NCBI GenBank assembly: GCA_964474415.1
Contig: CAYYSO010000016.1
Coordinates: 1 to 24,852, forward strand
Source: Methylomarinum sp964474415
GTDB lineage: Bacteria; Pseudomonadota; Gammaproteobacteria; Methylococcales; Methylomonadaceae
Reading direction: 5' to 3'
Length of the DNA stretch: 24,852 nucleotides
In this document: one piece after another, positions 23,169-24,852 of the stretch
How the letters are laid out: each line of letters opens with the position of its first letter
How positions within the stretch are numbered: position 1 is the first letter of the stretch
Program-made: the position numbers and the translations under genes
The notes under the pieces: generated by a model
Told to the model about the DNA's origin: nothing
What the model saw: the letters and a program-made list of their open reading frames with translations, nothing else
Databases searched by the model: none

Positions 23169-24852
23169 TTAAAAAGGTTCCTTTTTTAGTGGTAAGATTA
23201 TGTGAAAGCAAGTGCCGCCTGCTGGATTGTCGGCAACAAATATTTTCCCCTGGTGTGCCATTATGATTTGTTGTACGACAGTTAATCCAAGCCCAATTCC
23301 ACTTTCACGACGGGTAAAAAACGGATCAAAGATTTTTTCCTTATCCAGGTCGGATATGCCTGGTCCATCGTCACAAATTTGAATTTCCATTACGTCATCT
23401 TGACATGAAGTGGTGATTTTTATTTGGCCGTTAGTTAAAACATGTTGAGTTGCATTAATGATTAAATTAAGAAAAACCTGGATAAGCTGATCTCGGTCAC
23501 ACAAAATTTCAGTTCTGGATGCCGTGAATTTTTTTTCCAGGCGAATTTCTTTTTCTTCAATCTTGCTGTTCACCAGGTCGCAAACGTGCCTCATAATCTG
23601 GTGTATATCATGAGATAAAAACTCAGGTGCTTTGGGTTTTGCACATTCCAATAAAGAGGTTATTAGTACATTCAAACGCTGAGTTTCGCTGGCAATGAAT
23701 TCAGTCATTTCTTTCCCTATCTCGCTGAGTTGTGTTTCCCGTTGCAGAATTTGCACGGAAGAACGTAATATACCCAGCGGTGTTCTGACTTCATGTGCCA
23801 TGCTGGCCGCCATTTCACCGATGACTGCCAATTTTGCCGCTCTGACTAGATCCTGATGTGATTTTTCCAGATTGTTGATCATTTGCGCAAATCGGGTGCT
23901 TAATTCGGTGATTTCATGGCTTGTTTGCAGGACCTGTGGCGTTACCTGCTTACCTTGCATAAAATCCCGGGTAAAATCAGCCAGTTTGACAATAGGCTTG
24001 GCTATTTTTGAAGACATCCAAAAGGAGGCGGTTATAGCCAGAACCAAGGTAAAAAATAAAAACAAAGAGAGTTCTTGCCACAGTTGTGATGTGGATGCCA
24101 GAGCCAAGTCACTGGGTTGCATAATCAAAACACTCCAGCCAAAATGACCAAATGTTCGATATCCCTGTGAATGTGCATAACCAATTAACATTTCTTTACC
24201 TTCCAATAAACCGATATTCGCAGTCAGTTCTCCGGTCGTATCATTTTTTAGATTCAGGTTTTTAGCTAGCGAATAAAATTGCCACCCCGACTGATTTCTT
24301 ATATTGCTTGATGCCGCAATAATCCTATTCTTATCATCTAAAAGTAATGCATAGGAAGGCGCAGAAGGACTGCTAAAAGGTAAGGGTATCTCCAACAATC
24401 TGTATATCTCCTGCCAGTCAAATCCCGCATATAAAAGACCTAATTCAGCATTTTGGAATTGATCTGGAATTCGGGTAAAAAAGAACAGAATATTCTGTTC
24501 CAGATCCACATTTTGCAACCAAATGTTTTTTTTTAATGCGATAGCGTTCAGAGACGGTGTATGAAATGCTTGAGTAGAATCGACTTGTCTGAATTCATTA
24601 TTAGCTATCAGTTGACTGTTTGTATCCACAACAAAGATTTGTCGATAGACTCCGTCATAACCTTGAGTAACATCTTTTAAAAACACTGCAATGCGTTTAT
24701 CGATATCCTGAACCCGGATATCCTGCATAACAGCTAGTCGACTCCAGATTGAAATGTTTTCCATCCGTTCAAATAAAGTCATATCGATTTGACGCATAAT
24801 TGTCGATGCTTGTGATTTAAGTTTGTTTTCAGTTTCTGTCTTTAAAATATTC
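23169..24852 (-). CDS. Sensor histidine kinase, 5' end beyond the window
   Basis: A membrane kinase, partner of the NtrC-type regulator. The first Met inside the window is at 24797, but the frame stays open to the right edge (18 more codons, LKTETENKLKSQAST... before the Met), so the true start, and probably the first membrane helix, lie outside. Visible parts, numbered from that Met: a periplasmic dCache-like sensor (about 1-225, with RQVDSTQAF, LLYAGFDWQEI, YRTFGHFGWSV), a membrane helix (LSLFLFFTLVLAITASFWM), a HAMP domain, HisKA with MAHEVRTPLG (His335) and an ATPase domain with DDGPGI and GIGLGLTVV. The stop is immediately before the regulator gene. Ligand unknown. Confidence 0.93.
   Translation of the reverse strand, partial: NILKTETENKLKSQASTIMRQIDMTLFERMENISIWSRLAVMQDIRVQDIDKRIAVFLKDVTQGYDGVYRQIFVVDTNSQLIANNEFRQVDSTQAFHTPSLNAIALKKNIWLQNVDLEQNILFFFTRIPDQFQNAELGLLYAGFDWQEIYRLLEIPLPFSSPSAPSYALLLDDKNRIIAASSNIRNQSGWQFYSLAKNLNLKNDTTGELTANIGLLEGKEMLIGYAHSQGYRTFGHFGWSVLIMQPSDLALASTSQLWQELSLFLFFTLVLAITASFWMSSKIAKPIVKLADFTRDFMQGKQVTPQVLQTSHEITELSTRFAQMINNLEKSHQDLVRAAKLAVIGEMAASMAHEVRTPLGILRSSVQILQRETQLSEIGKEMTEFIASETQRLNVLITSLLECAKPKAPEFLSHDIHQIMRHVCDLVNSKIEEKEIRLEKKFTASRTEILCDRDQLIQVFLNLIINATQHVLTNGQIKITTSCQDDVMEIQICDDGPGISDLDKEKIFDPFFTRRESGIGLGLTVVQQIIMAHQGKIFVADNPAGGTCFHIILPLKKEPF

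Noticed and set aside
1..24852. CRISPR array, tRNA or rRNA gene, prophage or toxin-antitoxin locus
   Set aside because: No regularly spaced repeats, no cloverleaf or rRNA sequence noticed, and no phage or toxin genes seen on reading the window.

Overview
The window reads as chromosomal DNA of a moderately AT-rich gammaproteobacterium. The nnr-tsaE-amiB gene order is the gammaproteobacterial one. The PQQ-dehydrogenase, sulfocyanin-like cupredoxin, V-type ATPase and dense c-di-GMP/two-component content would fit a methanotroph or methylotroph of the Methylococcales type. The family-level assignment is inference from gene content, not from a marker gene.

Layout. (1) Positions 1-2100 are a gene graveyard on the + strand: a short hydrophobic reading frame, a haloacid-dehalogenase gene broken by one frameshift and one nonsense codon, the tail of an IS1380-like transposase, the 3' part of a zapE (AFG1-type ATPase) gene, and the 3' part of a c-type cytochrome gene. 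(2) Positions 2113-9076 are five tightly overlapping + strand genes: a Cache/PAS histidine kinase, a single-domain response regulator, a REC-PAS-PAS-GGDEF-EAL protein, a periplasmic PQQ dehydrogenase and a lipoprotein cupredoxin. (3) Positions 9137-16497 are a complete-looking bacterial V-type ATPase operon in the order B-D-I-K-E-DUF2764-A, a circular permutation of the E-DUF2764-A-B-D-I-K order known from Chlamydia and Borrelia. dnaQ (polymerase III epsilon) is attached to its end by a 4-nt overlap. (4) Positions 17317-20356 hold a free-standing diguanylate cyclase, then nnr and tsaE; amiB follows at 20391-21722. (5) On the - strand, convergent with amiB, is a membrane histidine kinase (its 5' end runs off the window) followed by its NtrC-family sigma54 activator.

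How the genes work together. The PQQ dehydrogenase has the Asp-x-Asp pair associated with lanthanide use in methanol/ethanol dehydrogenases and has no haem site, so the co-transcribed cupredoxin is the obvious electron acceptor. That cupredoxin has a Gln where sulfocyanins have the axial Met. Both are translationally coupled to a phosphorelay and c-di-GMP module, suggesting that an envelope sensor and an envelope redox pair form one unit. The V-ATPase proteolipid retains the Gln/Gln/Glu residues of the Na+-binding site of Enterococcus NtpK, so it may be a sodium pump. The most unusual items are the sensor/redox operon, the cupredoxin ligand change and the permuted V-ATPase operon.
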